Shown one piece after another: positions 50,673 through 59,444 of a DNA stretch of 64,000 nucleotides. The notes beneath the pieces are model-generated. The model was not told the origin of the DNA, did no database searches, and was given only the letters and a program-made list of their open reading frames with translations. Made by a program: the position numbers and the translations under genes. The stretch covers positions 124,001 through 188,000 of the forward strand of contig NZ_JAFFIW010000004.1 of assembly GCF_018588885.1 (NCBI RefSeq). The letters are read 5' to 3'. How positions within the stretch are numbered: the stretch's first letter is position 1; every line of letters starts with the position of its first letter. The stretch comes from Mesorhizobium sp. dw_380. GTDB lineage: Bacteria > Pseudomonadota > Alphaproteobacteria > Rhizobiales > Rhizobiaceae.

Positions 50673-53222
50673 ATGCTTTATTTTTCGCGCTTCAAGATGA
50701 TCCTGATCTGGCTGGCCGTGGCCGCCACAGTGGTCCTCGCCGCGCCCAATCTCATCCCCGCAAGTACATTGGCCCAGTTGCCCAGTTGGGTGCCGAAGCG
50801 GCAGATGACGCTCGGCCTCGACCTGCAGGGCGGTTCGCACATCCTGCTCCAGATGGATCAGAACGACCTGATCAAGGCGCAGTTGGAGACGACGCGCGAC
50901 GAGATCCGGACGCTGCTGCGCGACGCCAAGGTTGGCTATACCGGACTTACCGGCACTGGCAGGACCGTGCAGGTGCGAATAACGGATGCAACCCAGATCG
51001 ATGCAGCCAAGAAGGCATTGAAGTCGCTGACCGATCCGGTCGCCGCGGGCCTCTTTACCGGCGGCTCCATCCAGGAAATGTCGTTGGACGATTCCGAGCC
51101 GGGCCTGCTCAAGTTCAGCGTCACCGACGCCGGCATAAAATACCGCACCTCGTCAGCACTGGCGCAATCGATCGAAGTCGTCGAGCGCCGGGTCAACGAA
51201 CTCGGCACCACCGAGCCGATCGTGCAGCGGCAGGGCGATGATCGCGTCCTGGTTCAGGTTCCGGGCTTGCAGGATCCGCAGCGGCTGAAGGAAATCATTG
51301 GCCAAACCGCCAAGCTGACCTTCCAGATGGTCGACGAGTCGATGCCGGTGCAGGATGCGCTGAAAAATCGTCCTCCGAGCGGTTCATCGATCCTCTATTC
51401 CCAGGACGATCCACCAGTCCCCTATCTGATCGAGAATCGCGTACTCGTTTCGGGCGAGGACCTCGCCAAGGCAACGGCAACCTTCGATTCGCGAACCAAC
51501 GAGCCGGTAGTCTCGTTCACCTTCAACTCGAGAGGAGCAACACGCTTCGGCCAGGCGACGGCGGCGAATGTCGGCAAGCGCTTCGCCATCATCCTCGACA
51601 ATCAGGTGATTTCCGCGCCGCAGATCCGTGAACCGATCCTTGGCGGCTCCGGTCAGATTTCCGGCAGTTTCACCGCGGAAAGCGCGAACGATCTGGCCGT
51701 GCTGCTGCGTGCCGGCGCGTTGCCCGCCAAGCTGACCGTGATCGAGGAACGCACCGTGGGTCCGGGCCTTGGTCAGGATTCCATCCATGCCGGTAAGGTC
51801 GCCGGCATCATCGGCTCGATCCTCGTCGTCGCCTTCATGTTCGTCGCCTATGGTTTCCTCGGCTTCCTCGCCAACATCGCGCTGGCGGTGCACGTGGCAA
51901 TGATCGTCGGGCTATTGTCCCTGCTCGGCGCGACGCTGACCTTGCCCGGTATTGCCGGTATCGTGCTGACCATCGGCATGGCGGTCGATTCCAACGTGCT
52001 GATCTATGAACGTATCCGCGAGGAACGACGCGCCGGCCGCTCGGTGATCCAGGCGATTGATACCGGCTTCTCGAAGGCGCTGGCAACCATCGTCGATTCC
52101 AACGTCACGTCGCTGATCGCCACCGTGGTGCTGTTCTATCTCGGCACCGGCCCGGTGAAGGGCTTTGCCATCACCTATGCCATCGGCATTCTGACCACCG
52201 TTTTCACCGCCTTCACCTTCACCCGTCTCCTGGTGTCGATCTGGCTGCGCCGGGCTCGTCCGAAGGAGTTGCCGAAGGCGCCGATAACCTTCATTCCACC
52301 AGGCACCAAGATCCCCTTCATGGGCTTCCGCCGCTGGACATTCGCACTGTCGAGCTTCCTGTCGGTCCTGTCGGTCGTGCTGTTCATGACCGTCGACATC
52401 AATTACGGCATCGACTTCAAGGGCGGCTCGATGATCGAGGTGAAGGCCAAGAGCGGCAACGCCGATCTTGCCGACATCCGCGGCAGGCTGTCGGAACTCA
52501 ACATCGGTGAAGTGCAGGTGCAGCAATTCGGCGAGCCCAACGACGTGCTGATCCGCGTCGGCACGCAGGATGGCGGCGAGAATGCCGAGCAGACCGTCAT
52601 CGACAAGGTACGCGGCGAGTTGCAGGACCAATATGATTTCCGCCGCGTCGAAGTGGTGGGACCGACGGTTTCCGGCGAGCTGGCCAAACAAGGCACCATC
52701 GCCATGCTGGTCGCGCTGGTCGGCATCCTGGTCTATGTCTGGTTCCGTTTCGAATGGCAGTTCGCGGTCGGCGCCATCGTGGCAACGGTGCATGATGTGG
52801 TCATGACGCTCGGCTTCTTCGTCATCAGCGGACTCGAATTCAACCAGTCATCGCTGGCGGCAATCCTGACCATCATCGGCTATTCGCTGAACGACACGAT
52901 CGTCGTCTATGACCGCGTTCGAGAAGATCTGCGAAAATACAAGAAGATGCCGTTGCCGCAGCTGTTGAACAACGCGATCAACGAGACGCTGTCGAGAACG
53001 ACGCTGACCTCCGTGACGACCAGCTTGGCGCTGTTGGCGCTGGTGCTGTTCGGCGGCGAGGTGATCCGCTCGTTCACGCTGGCCATGCTGTTCGGCGTTG
53101 TCTTCGGCACCTACTCGTCGATCTTCATCGCGGCGCCGCTGCTGATCCTGTTCAAGCTGCGGCCGCAGGCCGCGGCCGACGAGGAGAAGCCGGTCAATGG
53201 CGGCAAGGCGGTCGCGACCTGA
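50673..53222 (+). CDS. secDF: Fused protein translocase subunit SecDF
   Basis: The 849-residue protein joins SecD and SecF. The SecD half (about 1-530) has LGLDLQGGSH near 47-56, a large periplasmic domain and the AVDSNVLIYERIREERR helix near 428-444. The SecF half (about 548-835) has YGIDFKGGSMIEV near 577 and SLNDTIVVYDRVREDLR near 738. The proton-driven pair pulls secreted proteins across the membrane. SecDF fusions are usual in Rhizobiales. The next two genes follow with gaps of 25 and 1 bp. Confidence 0.96.
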   Translation: MLYFSRFKMILIWLAVAATVVLAAPNLIPASTLAQLPSWVPKRQMTLGLDLQGGSHILLQMDQNDLIKAQLETTRDEIRTLLRDAKVGYTGLTGTGRTVQVRITDATQIDAAKKALKSLTDPVAAGLFTGGSIQEMSLDDSEPGLLKFSVTDAGIKYRTSSALAQSIEVVERRVNELGTTEPIVQRQGDDRVLVQVPGLQDPQRLKEIIGQTAKLTFQMVDESMPVQDALKNRPPSGSSILYSQDDPPVPYLIENRVLVSGEDLAKATATFDSRTNEPVVSFTFNSRGATRFGQATAANVGKRFAIILDNQVISAPQIREPILGGSGQISGSFTAESANDLAVLLRAGALPAKLTVIEERTVGPGLGQDSIHAGKVAGIIGSILVVAFMFVAYGFLGFLANIALAVHVAMIVGLLSLLGATLTLPGIAGIVLTIGMAVDSNVLIYERIREERRAGRSVIQAIDTGFSKALATIVDSNVTSLIATVVLFYLGTGPVKGFAITYAIGILTTVFTAFTFTRLLVSIWLRRARPKELPKAPITFIPPGTKIPFMGFRRWTFALSSFLSVLSVVLFMTVDINYGIDFKGGSMIEVKAKSGNADLADIRGRLSELNIGEVQVQQFGEPNDVLIRVGTQDGGENAEQTVIDKVRGELQDQYDFRRVEVVGPTVSGELAKQGTIAMLVALVGILVYVWFRFEWQFAVGAIVATVHDVVMTLGFFVISGLEFNQSSLAAILTIIGYSLNDTIVVYDRVREDLRKYKKMPLPQLLNNAINETLSRTTLTSVTTSLALLALVLFGGEVIRSFTLAMLFGVVFGTYSSIFIAAPLLILFKLRPQAAADEEKPVNGGKAVAT

Positions 53223-53247
53223 CGCGCGGCCCCGAAGGGGTGACAAA

Positions 53248-53643
53248 GTGGTGACCGGCAAAGGAATCGTCATCCGCGAGGCGCATTTCCCGGGCCGCGC
53301 GCCGATCGAGGCCTATGGCAATGGCGGGTTCCGCTTTGCCGATATGTCGCATCGTGGCTCGCTGCTGTGCCTGCCCACCGGCATTCATGGCTGGGAACCG
53401 GCAAATCCCCTGGCGCTGACGGTGGCGGATTTCGACAGGCTGCTGGCCGAGGCCGACAAGGTCGAGATCCTGCTCGTCGGCATGGGCAAGGATCTCCGGC
53501 CATTGCCGGCGGCGCTGCGGGCGGCGCTGAAGGATGCAGGCATAGCTTCCGATCCGATGTCGACCGGGGCCGCGGTGCGGACCTACAATGTCCTGCTGGC
53601 GGAAGACCGCGCCGTGGCTGCCGCGCTCATCGCCGTCGACTGA
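53248..53643 (+). CDS. Mth938-domain protein, homologue of complex I assembly factor NDUFAF3
   Basis: The 131-residue protein has the Mth938/DUF498 fold: IREAHFPGRAPIEAYGNGGFRF near the start and VEILLVGMGKDLRPLP near 72-87, ending with TYNVLLAEDRAVAAALI. The human homologue NDUFAF3 is a mitochondrial complex I assembly factor. Linkage to secDF is conserved in alphaproteobacteria. GAAGGGG precedes two adjacent GTG codons (53248 and 53251), so the first residue is uncertain. A role in complex I assembly here is an inference. Confidence 0.88.
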   Translation: MVTGKGIVIREAHFPGRAPIEAYGNGGFRFADMSHRGSLLCLPTGIHGWEPANPLALTVADFDRLLAEADKVEILLVGMGKDLRPLPAALRAALKDAGIASDPMSTGAAVRTYNVLLAEDRAVAAALIAVD

Positions 53644-53644
53644 C

Positions 53645-54493
53645 ATGTCTCGGAATGCCAAAATCGTCATGGATCAGGTGCGCGCCGCCGACCAAGACCG
53701 GTATCTCACGGCGCTCTACGCACCTGCCGACAAGCGCGATGCGCTGTTTTCGCTCTATGCTTTCAATGCCGAAATCGCGGGCATCCGCGATCGCATCCAC
53801 GAACCGTTGCCGGGCGAGGTTCGGCTGCAATGGTGGCGTGATGTGATTGCCGCCGGCGGTGAGGCGGGTGCGGGTCATCCTGTTGCCGAAACCTTGAACG
53901 CCACCATAGCTGCGTCCAAGCTGCCGAAACTGGCCTTCGAGAACATGCTCGAAGCCCGCATCTTCGACCTCTACGACGATCCGATGCCGTCGCGCACCGA
54001 TCTGGAAGGCTATTGCGGCGAGACGGCAGCGGCACTCATCCAACTTGCAGCGATGGTGCTCGATCCCGTCGAGGCGCCGAGGTTCGCCGAACTCGCGGGC
54101 AGGGCGGGCTGTGCGCAGGCCATCACCGGTCTGCTGCTGCTATTGCCGCTGCACCGCAAGCGAGGGCAGTGTTTTGTCCCGGCCGACATCCTGGGGGCGG
54201 CGGGCTCATCGCCCGAGGAGTTTGTCGCTGGCGATGGCGGGCCTGGGGCGCAGCGCGCCGTGGCGGCGATGATCGCGCTGGCGCGCGAACACCTTTCCGC
54301 TTTCGAGCGAGGCGCCGCGACGCTGCCGGTGTCGTTGCGTGCGGCGTTTCTGCCGCTGACGCTCCCGCGCGCTTATCTCGACAGGATGGAAGGCGCGCGC
54401 CATTCACCGTTCGACGGCGTCGCGCGGCTGTCGGCGCTGCGCCGGCATTGGTTGCTGTTGCGTCGGGCAGGCAAGGGGTGGCCGGCACTTTGA
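53645..54493 (+). CDS. Squalene/phytoene synthase-family protein, NDUFAF6-like
   Basis: The 282-residue protein has the isoprenoid-synthase helical fold but not the DxxxD metal motifs of true squalene or phytoene synthases; the first helix reads LYAFNAEIAGIRDRI and the second aspartate site is absent. The segment EVRLQWWRD is typical of NDUFAF6 homologues, which are complex I assembly factors in mitochondria. It begins one base after the Mth938 gene stop, so the two are co-transcribed behind secDF. No carotenoid genes are nearby. Confidence 0.86.
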   Translation: MSRNAKIVMDQVRAADQDRYLTALYAPADKRDALFSLYAFNAEIAGIRDRIHEPLPGEVRLQWWRDVIAAGGEAGAGHPVAETLNATIAASKLPKLAFENMLEARIFDLYDDPMPSRTDLEGYCGETAAALIQLAAMVLDPVEAPRFAELAGRAGCAQAITGLLLLLPLHRKRGQCFVPADILGAAGSSPEEFVAGDGGPGAQRAVAAMIALAREHLSAFERGAATLPVSLRAAFLPLTLPRAYLDRMEGARHSPFDGVARLSALRRHWLLLRRAGKGWPAL

Positions 54494-54505
54494 CGTAAAC
54501 GTCAA
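54490..54505. promoter_or_regulatory. Candidate operator TTGACGT-AA-ACGTCAA
   Basis: A perfect 7-2-7 inverted repeat overlaps the stop codon of the preceding gene and lies 65 bases before the next start. It resembles sites of MerR-family regulators of the LiuR type that control branched-chain amino acid and fatty-acid breakdown. A partial copy (TTGACGTAAACG) lies upstream of the FadL-like gene at 24463. The regulator is not in the window. Confidence 0.5.
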
Positions 54506-54569
54506 TCGTGTTAAGGATTCGGCGAGCCGAAACTGTTGCCATAGACGACAGGCCGGCCGGAGGAAATCC

Positions 54570-55004
54570 ATGAGCTTGCCCGTACTGGTTGCGATCGTTG
54601 TGCTGGGCATCGCGTTGTCTGTTGCCGCAGTGCATTTCACCGGCGGCAGCAAGACGGCGACGCTGGCCAACCCCGATCAGGCGTTGAGCCGCTTCGCCGA
54701 GGATTTTCCTGACGAGATGGCCACGGCAGTGCGCCTCACGGCCGATGCCCGGACGGCTTTTCTGGATGTCGGGCGAGGGCGCATCGGCATCGTAAACAGC
54801 ATCGGCGCTTGTTTCTTGACGCGTATCGTCACCGCCGCGGACGTCGCGGTGTCTCATTCTGACGAGACGAATACAATTCTGATGCGGCTGATGGATTTTA
54901 CCTGGAAGGGTGGCCGCTTCCGGTTCGCCAGTGCCGCCGATGCCCAGGCCTTGCTCGATGCTTTCGGGTCGCATCGTTCAAATTCCGCTGGGGAGGCCGC
55001 GTGA
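54570..55004 (+). CDS. Hypothetical membrane-anchored protein
   Basis: The 144-residue protein has one N-terminal hydrophobic segment (about 4-22), an anchor or uncleaved signal, and a soluble domain with regularly spaced charged residues (about 35-140). It is not recognised. CCGGAGGAAATCC precedes the ATG. Its TGA shares one base with the ATG of the sterol-desaturase family gene, so the two are an operon, and its job is probably tied to that membrane enzyme. Confidence 0.7.
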   Translation: MSLPVLVAIVVLGIALSVAAVHFTGGSKTATLANPDQALSRFAEDFPDEMATAVRLTADARTAFLDVGRGRIGIVNSIGACFLTRIVTAADVAVSHSDETNTILMRLMDFTWKGGRFRFASAADAQALLDAFGSHRSNSAGEAA

Positions 55005-55954
55005 TGGACAGCTATGATTTCCCGCAGGTCACGCAGTTGGCCATTCCGTTCTTTGTCGCCGCGATCCTGATCGAGCTTTGGCTGGTGCGCAGTGGGCGCG
55101 CCAAGGGCACGTTCGAGACGCGTGACACGCTGACCAGCCTGATGATGGGCACCGGAAATGTCGTCGCCGGGCTGCTGCTTGGCGTCGTGTCCTATTGGGC
55201 GCTGCTGTGGCTGTGGCAGTTCCGCGTCTTCAATCTCGGCCTGTCGGTCTGGGTGTTCCTGGCCGCCTTCCTGCTCGACGACCTGCGCTACTACGTCTAT
55301 CACCGCATCGCGCACCGGGTGCGCTGGGTGTGGGCGGAGCATGTCAACCATCACTCCAGCCAGCACTACAATCTGTCGACCGCGCTCAGGCAAAGCTGGA
55401 CGGGGCTGTTCACCTTCATGTTCGTGCTGCAGGCGCCGCTGGTGCTGCTTGGGTTCCACCCGGCGGTGATTGCCTTCACCTTCGGCTTCAACCTGGTCTG
55501 GCAGTTCTGGATCCACACCGAGACGATCGGCAAGATGTGGGGCTGGTTCGAATTCATCTTCAACACGCCCTCGCATCACCGCGTCCACCACGCCACCAAT
55601 CCGCGTTATCTCGACGCCAATTATGCCGGCACGCTGATCATCTGGGACCGCATGTTCGGTACCTTCGTCGAGGAGTTGGAAGAGGATCGCCCGCGTTATG
55701 GCATCGTCAAGAATCTGGGCACCTTCAATCCGCTGAAAGTGGCGTTCCACGAATGGATCGGCATGTTCAGGGATGCTTTTGCGCCGGGGCTTACGCTCAG
55801 CGATCGCCTGAACTACCTGATCAAGCCGCCCGGCTGGAGCCATGACGGCTCGCGCGAAACTTCGGAGAGCCTGAAGGCGGCGTATGTCAGGCGAAATCCC
55901 GGCGAGGCGGGCAAGCCGGGGCTGCCGATGGCGAGCGCCGAGCCGGCCGAGTAG
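55004..55954 (+). CDS. Sterol desaturase / fatty acid hydroxylase family membrane protein
   Basis: The 316-residue protein has four or more membrane helices and the di-iron histidine clusters of the family: YHRIAHRVRW near 100-109, EHVNHHSSQHYN near 113-124 and HHRVHHATNPRY near 190-201. These are the HxxxH, HxxHH and HxxHH sets that bind two irons for hydroxylation or desaturation of a lipid. The ATG at 55004 overlaps the stop of the preceding gene and follows GGGAGG. Possible products are hydroxylated membrane lipids such as hopanoids or ornithine lipids; the substrate is not known. Confidence 0.9.
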   Translation: MDSYDFPQVTQLAIPFFVAAILIELWLVRSGRAKGTFETRDTLTSLMMGTGNVVAGLLLGVVSYWALLWLWQFRVFNLGLSVWVFLAAFLLDDLRYYVYHRIAHRVRWVWAEHVNHHSSQHYNLSTALRQSWTGLFTFMFVLQAPLVLLGFHPAVIAFTFGFNLVWQFWIHTETIGKMWGWFEFIFNTPSHHRVHHATNPRYLDANYAGTLIIWDRMFGTFVEELEEDRPRYGIVKNLGTFNPLKVAFHEWIGMFRDAFAPGLTLSDRLNYLIKPPGWSHDGSRETSESLKAAYVRRNPGEAGKPGLPMASAEPAE

Positions 55955-56039
55955 CGCTAAGAAGGTTCGCTCGAACGTACCCCTCCGGTGAAGGGCGCCT
56001 TGCTGAGAGCAATTGCTCCCGTGGAATTGGGTTGCATCG

Positions 56040-57236
56040 TCAGTAAAAACCGTTGCTGCGTACGTCGGAAACCAACATCAGCAGAGCGAGACTGCCTACA
56101 ACCGCACAAGCCGCGCCAAAGAGAAATACCGCCGCATGGCCGACCCCGTCCCAGAGCCATCCAGCGATAAGGCTCGCTGCCAAACCGAACAACCCGACGG
56201 TGGTGTTGTACCAGCCGACACCGCTGGCGCGAAGCTGCTCCGGTACGTGGTCGCTCGCCAACGCTTTGCCGACCGAGCGGAATATCCCCTGGTAGAGTCC
56301 GTAAAACACGAAAAGCATCGCGATGAGGGCGACGTTCCTTGTCAGGGCGAAGCCTAGATAGGCGACCAGGAAAATGGCGAATGCCAGGAGCAGGATGTTC
56401 TTGCGGCCAAATCTATCCGACAGAAATCCCGCCGGATAGGAGATCAGCGCGGCGACAAGGTTGAAGCCCGCGTAGATCAGGATCGTCGTCGTCAGCGAGG
56501 CGCCGATATCCTTGGTCTGCAGGATCAGGAAGGCATTGCTGGAATTGCCGATGCCGAACAAGGCCGTCGCAAGAAGATATTTCCAGTAGACCCCGGGAAA
56601 TCGCCTGAAGCCGATGTCGATCTTCGCCTTCGCCGCGAGTTCGACGGGCCGCTCCTCGACAAGCAGGACCATCAGGAAGGCGAGAACGCCGGGAATGACG
56701 GCGAGATAGAAAATCAGGCGTGTGTCGAGATGCCACACGACGAGCAGTAAGACGGCGAGCAGCGGCCCCAGGAAGGCGCCCGCGTTGTCGCCAACTCCTT
56801 CGAGCCCGAAGGCCCTTCCCCTGTTCGCCTCGTCCGCGGAGGAGGCGATGAGCGCATCGCGAGGGGCCGAGCGAGCACCGGTGCCGAGCCGATCCAGGAA
56901 CCGCCCGCCCAGAACGCCTTGCCAGACCGTGGCGAAGCCCATGGCCGGCTTGGCGATCGCGGCCAGCAGGTAACCCGCCAGCGCGATGGGCTTTCTCCTT
57001 TGCAGTTTGTCCGAGAGCGAGCCGGAAAAGCCCTGGACGATGTTCTGCGTCGCGTCAGCGACACCCTCCACAAGGCCGACGACACTTCCGTTTGCCTTCA
57101 GGGTCTGCGTCAGGAAAATCGGCAGCACTGGATAGAGCATCTCGGTCGAGATGTCCGCAAACAGGCTGGCCAAGGCCAGAAGAAACGTATTTCGCGAGAG
57201 CCCGGCGAAGTATTGATGCCTAGTTGCAATGGCCAT
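56040..57236 (-). CDS. MFS transporter
   Basis: The 398-residue protein has 12 predicted membrane helices in two halves, with the MFS loop DKLQRRKPIALAG between helices 2 and 3 and its repeat SDRFGRKNILLLA in the second half. LGTGARSAPRDALIA near 118 is a motif seen in a subfamily related to drug and metabolite efflux. The gene is convergent with the desaturase gene and upstream of nothing on its strand. Substrate unknown. Confidence 0.88.
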   Translation of the reverse strand: MAIATRHQYFAGLSRNTFLLALASLFADISTEMLYPVLPIFLTQTLKANGSVVGLVEGVADATQNIVQGFSGSLSDKLQRRKPIALAGYLLAAIAKPAMGFATVWQGVLGGRFLDRLGTGARSAPRDALIASSADEANRGRAFGLEGVGDNAGAFLGPLLAVLLLVVWHLDTRLIFYLAVIPGVLAFLMVLLVEERPVELAAKAKIDIGFRRFPGVYWKYLLATALFGIGNSSNAFLILQTKDIGASLTTTILIYAGFNLVAALISYPAGFLSDRFGRKNILLLAFAIFLVAYLGFALTRNVALIAMLFVFYGLYQGIFRSVGKALASDHVPEQLRASGVGWYNTTVGLFGLAASLIAGWLWDGVGHAAVFLFGAACAVVGSLALLMLVSDVRSNGFY

Positions 57237-57451
57237 GGCTTGCCAGCTCCGGCACTTTCTCGATTATTCCCGGCGAGTAGGACGCTAAAGGTACCACTTC
57301 CTTGATGCGCACCTTGGATATTGCGGTGCGCGCTCGAGTCTTGCAACCCCGCGCCCTGATCCGCCCGACTCCATATCAGCCGCCAAAAGGCTCTTCGCTT
57401 GCCGGAAGCCCAGGTGGCAAATCTGGGGGCAGCGGGGTGGACAGGCATAAA

Positions 57452-58861
57452 TTACGCTGCCGCTTCCGTCTGGGACGCCAGCCCCAGCCACTCCCTGCAA
57501 TCGGCCCGTGCACGCGATGTGATCGCATGCCGCTTGGCTGATGTCTTGTCCTTGCCGCGCAGGCGCTTGCCCTCGGCCTTCGGCGCTGCCACCGGTGGGA
57601 ACAGGCCGAAATTGACGTTCATCGGCTGGAAAGAGCGCTTTCCCGGCTCGTCGTCGGAGACGATGTGGCCGCCGGTGATGTGGTTGAGCAGCGAGCCGAA
57701 GGCTGTGGTGAGCGGCGGCAGCGAGGGTGCGTGGCCGAGCCGCTCGGCGGCGGCGAAGCGCCCGGCGAGCAGGCCGATGGCAGCGCTTTCGACATAGCCT
57801 TCGCAGCCGGTGATCTGGCCGGCGAAACGCAGGCCGGGGCGCGACTTCAGCTGCAGTGAAGCGTCGAGCAACGTCGGCGAGTTGATGTAGGTGTTGCGGT
57901 GCAGGCCGCCGAGGCGGGCGAAATCGGCATTTTCCAAGCCCGGAATGGTGCGGAAGACGCGCACCTGCTCGGCATGCCTGAGCTTGGTCTGGAAGCCGAC
58001 CATGTTGTAGAGCGTGCCCAGCGCATTGTCCTGCCGCAACTGGACGACGGCATAGGCCTTCACAGTCGGGTTGTGCGCGTTGGTCAGCCCCATCGGCTTC
58101 ATCGGTCCGTAGCGCAGGGTCTCGACGCCGCGCTCGGCCATCACCTCGATCGGCAGGCAGCCGTCGAAATAGGGCGTGCCTTCCCATTGCTTGAATTCGG
58201 TTTTCTGGCCCTCGACCAGCGCCTGCACGAAGGCAAGGTATTGGTCCTTGTCCATGGGACAGTTGATGTAATCCTTGCCGGTGCCGCCGGGCCCGACCTT
58301 GTCGTAGCGCGACTGGAACCAGCAAATGTCCATGTCGATCGTGTCGAAATGGATGATCGGCGCAATCGCATCGAAGAAAGCCAGCGCATCGGCGCCGGTT
58401 GCCTCGGCGATCGACTGGGCAAGCGCGGGTGCGGTCAGCGGCCCTGTGGCGATGATCGCCTGGTCCCAGTCCGCCGGTGGCAGGCCGGGCACTTCCTCGC
58501 GCCGGATGGTTATCAGCGGGTGCGCTTCGAGCTTTTTCGTTACCGCTTCGGAGAAACCGTCGCGGTCGACCGCCAGCGCGCCGCCTGCCGGCACCTGGTT
58601 GGCGTCGCCGGCGCTCATGATCAAAGAGCCGGCCAGCCGCATTTCGGCATGCAGCAGTCCAACGGCATTGTTTTCGGCGTCGTCGGAGCGGAAGGAATTA
58701 GAACAGACCAGCTCGGCCAGACCATCGGTCTTGTGCGCGTCCGTGCCGCGAACCGGGCGCATTTCATGCAGCACGACGGGAACGCCGGCTTGCGCCGCCT
58801 GCCATGCGGCTTCCGAACCGGCGAGACCGCCGCCGATGATGTGGATTGGATTTTTGCTCAT
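57452..58861 (-). CDS. trmFO: Methylenetetrahydrofolate-tRNA-(uracil-5-)-methyltransferase TrmFO
   Basis: The 469-residue flavoprotein starts with the GidA-like dinucleotide site [21 protein letters not shown] (glycines 10-15) and has [29 protein letters not shown], whose cysteine near 53 is characteristic of TrmFO. It places the methyl of T54 in tRNA using folate and FAD instead of AdoMet. The ATG at 58861 is preferred to the longer frame. It lies downstream of the small-RNA locus on the same strand. Confidence 0.95.
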   Translation of the reverse strand: MSKNPIHIIGGGLAGSEAAWQAAQAGVPVVLHEMRPVRGTDAHKTDGLAELVCSNSFRSDDAENNAVGLLHAEMRLAGSLIMSAGDANQVPAGGALAVDRDGFSEAVTKKLEAHPLITIRREEVPGLPPADWDQAIIATGPLTAPALAQSIAEATGADALAFFDAIAPIIHFDTIDMDICWFQSRYDKVGPGGTGKDYINCPMDKDQYLAFVQALVEGQKTEFKQWEGTPYFDGCLPIEVMAERGVETLRYGPMKPMGLTNAHNPTVKAYAVVQLRQDNALGTLYNMVGFQTKLRHAEQVRVFRTIPGLENADFARLGGLHRNTYINSPTLLDASLQLKSRPGLRFAGQITGCEGYVESAAIGLLAGRFAAAERLGHAPSLPPLTTAFGSLLNHITGGHIVSDDEPGKRSFQPMNVNFGLFPPVAAPKAEGKRLRGKDKTSAKRHAITSRARADCREWLGLASQTEAAA

Positions 58862-58953
58862 GGGCGCCGGAATAATCGCTTGCCGCCACGATTGCAATTG
58901 TCGCGCGGCGGCGATGGAAAACACCCGGTCGGGAAACCTGCCCTAAAACAACA

Positions 58954-59063
58954 ACACCCGCCGGGGGAGGAGGTCCGGCGGGTGTCGTTTTGGGGGTCGA
59001 CCCTCGGGAGGAGGTGAAGGCCAACCATATTCGTCATCGCCGGGGAGGAGGTCGGCTTTGACG
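58954..59063 (-). ncRNA. Cuckoo/CcsR-type anti-Shine-Dalgarno RNA module 2 (three hairpins)
   Basis: On the minus strand three stem-loops occur in order at 59063-59032, 59026-58995 and 58985-58954. Stems are CGTCA...TGACG plus GCCG/CGGC, a 10-bp stem with G-U pairs (GGTTGGCCTT/AGGGTCGACC), and a perfect 11-bp stem ACACCCGCCGG/CCGGCGGGTGT. Every loop contains CCTCCTCCC, the complement of a strong ribosome-binding site. The last hairpin is followed by TGTTGTTTT and may serve as terminator. The arrangement behind DUF1127 genes matches the cuckoo RNA family known from Rhodobacter and other alphaproteobacteria. Confidence 0.82.
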
Positions 59064-59084
59064 AAATCTCTTTTGCTATCTTTT

Positions 59085-59126
59085 AAAAGGGGCAAAACCC
59101 TTTTGGAGCAAAATTCATTTTGCTCC
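59085..59126 (-). terminator. Tandem hairpins between the two sRNA modules, terminator-like
   Basis: Read on the minus strand, GGAGCAAAA/TTTTGCTCC (59126-59105, loop TGAA) is followed directly by AAAAGGG/CCCTTTT (59104-59085, loop TTTTGC). The U-rich ends suggest partial termination, so module 1 would be more abundant than module 2. Neither hairpin carries the CCTCCTCCC motif. Confidence 0.6.
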
Positions 59127-59135
59127 GGGGAAACA

Positions 59136-59241
59136 GCGCCCGCCGCGGGAGGAGGTGCGGCGGGCGCCGTTTTGGTGGTCAACCCTCGGGAGGAGGATAA
59201 GGGCTGACCGTTTTCGCTTGGGTCGGGGAGGAGGTCGACCC
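59136..59241 (-). ncRNA. Cuckoo/CcsR-type anti-Shine-Dalgarno RNA module 1 (three hairpins)
   Basis: Minus-strand hairpins lie at 59241-59220 (GGGTCG/CGACCC), 59109-59177 region read as 59209-59177 (GGTCAGCCCT/AGGGTTGACC, one G-U pair) and 59167-59136 (GCGCCCGCCGC/GCGGCGGGCGC, 11 bp perfect). Each loop shows CCTCCTCCC. The order short stem, 10-bp G-U stem, 11-bp GC stem is the same as in module 2, so one module is a duplicate of the other. The first hairpin starts 14 bases after the stop of a DUF1127 gene, so the RNA is probably processed from the DUF1127 message. Confidence 0.82.
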
Positions 59242-59254
59242 CCGCGAAATTCCG

Positions 59255-59395
59255 TTAGATCGCCTTGCGGGCGACGATCTTGATTTCGTCGCGGACGATA
59301 CCGAGATCATGCAGCTGGCGGTTCGAAAGGCGACCCAGCTCGGTAACCGTCTCGCGATAAACGCGCCAGTTACGATAGTTGCGGATCAGGTTCAT
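59255..59395 (-). CDS. DUF1127 small basic protein, copy 1
   Basis: This short gene encodes 46 residues beginning MNLIRNYRNWRVYRETVTEL and ending IVARKAI. The segment LSNRQLHDLGI is the DUF1127 core. The related Rhodobacter protein CcaF1, encoded upstream of CcsR RNAs, binds RNA. It shares the first ten residues with copy 2 and differs in the second half. The stop lies 14 bases before the first anti-SD hairpin. Its start has a modest GAGAAC ribosome site. Confidence 0.9.
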   Translation of the reverse strand: MNLIRNYRNWRVYRETVTELGRLSNRQLHDLGIVRDEIKIVARKAI

Positions 59396-59444
59396 TGTCG
59401 TTCTCTTTTCAGAAACTGGTTCGGACCATTCGCGGCCCGAAGAA

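Noticed and set aside
53645..54493. Carotenoid phytoene synthase
   Set aside because: The metal-binding Asp motifs needed for prenyl diphosphate condensation are missing, and no other carotenoid or hopanoid gene is adjacent.
58937..59250. Repeated GGGAGGAGG on the plus strand considered as multiple ribosome-binding sites for small plus-strand ORFs
   Set aside because: No conserved start codons follow these sites; the repeats are explained by loops of minus-strand hairpins behind the DUF1127 genes.
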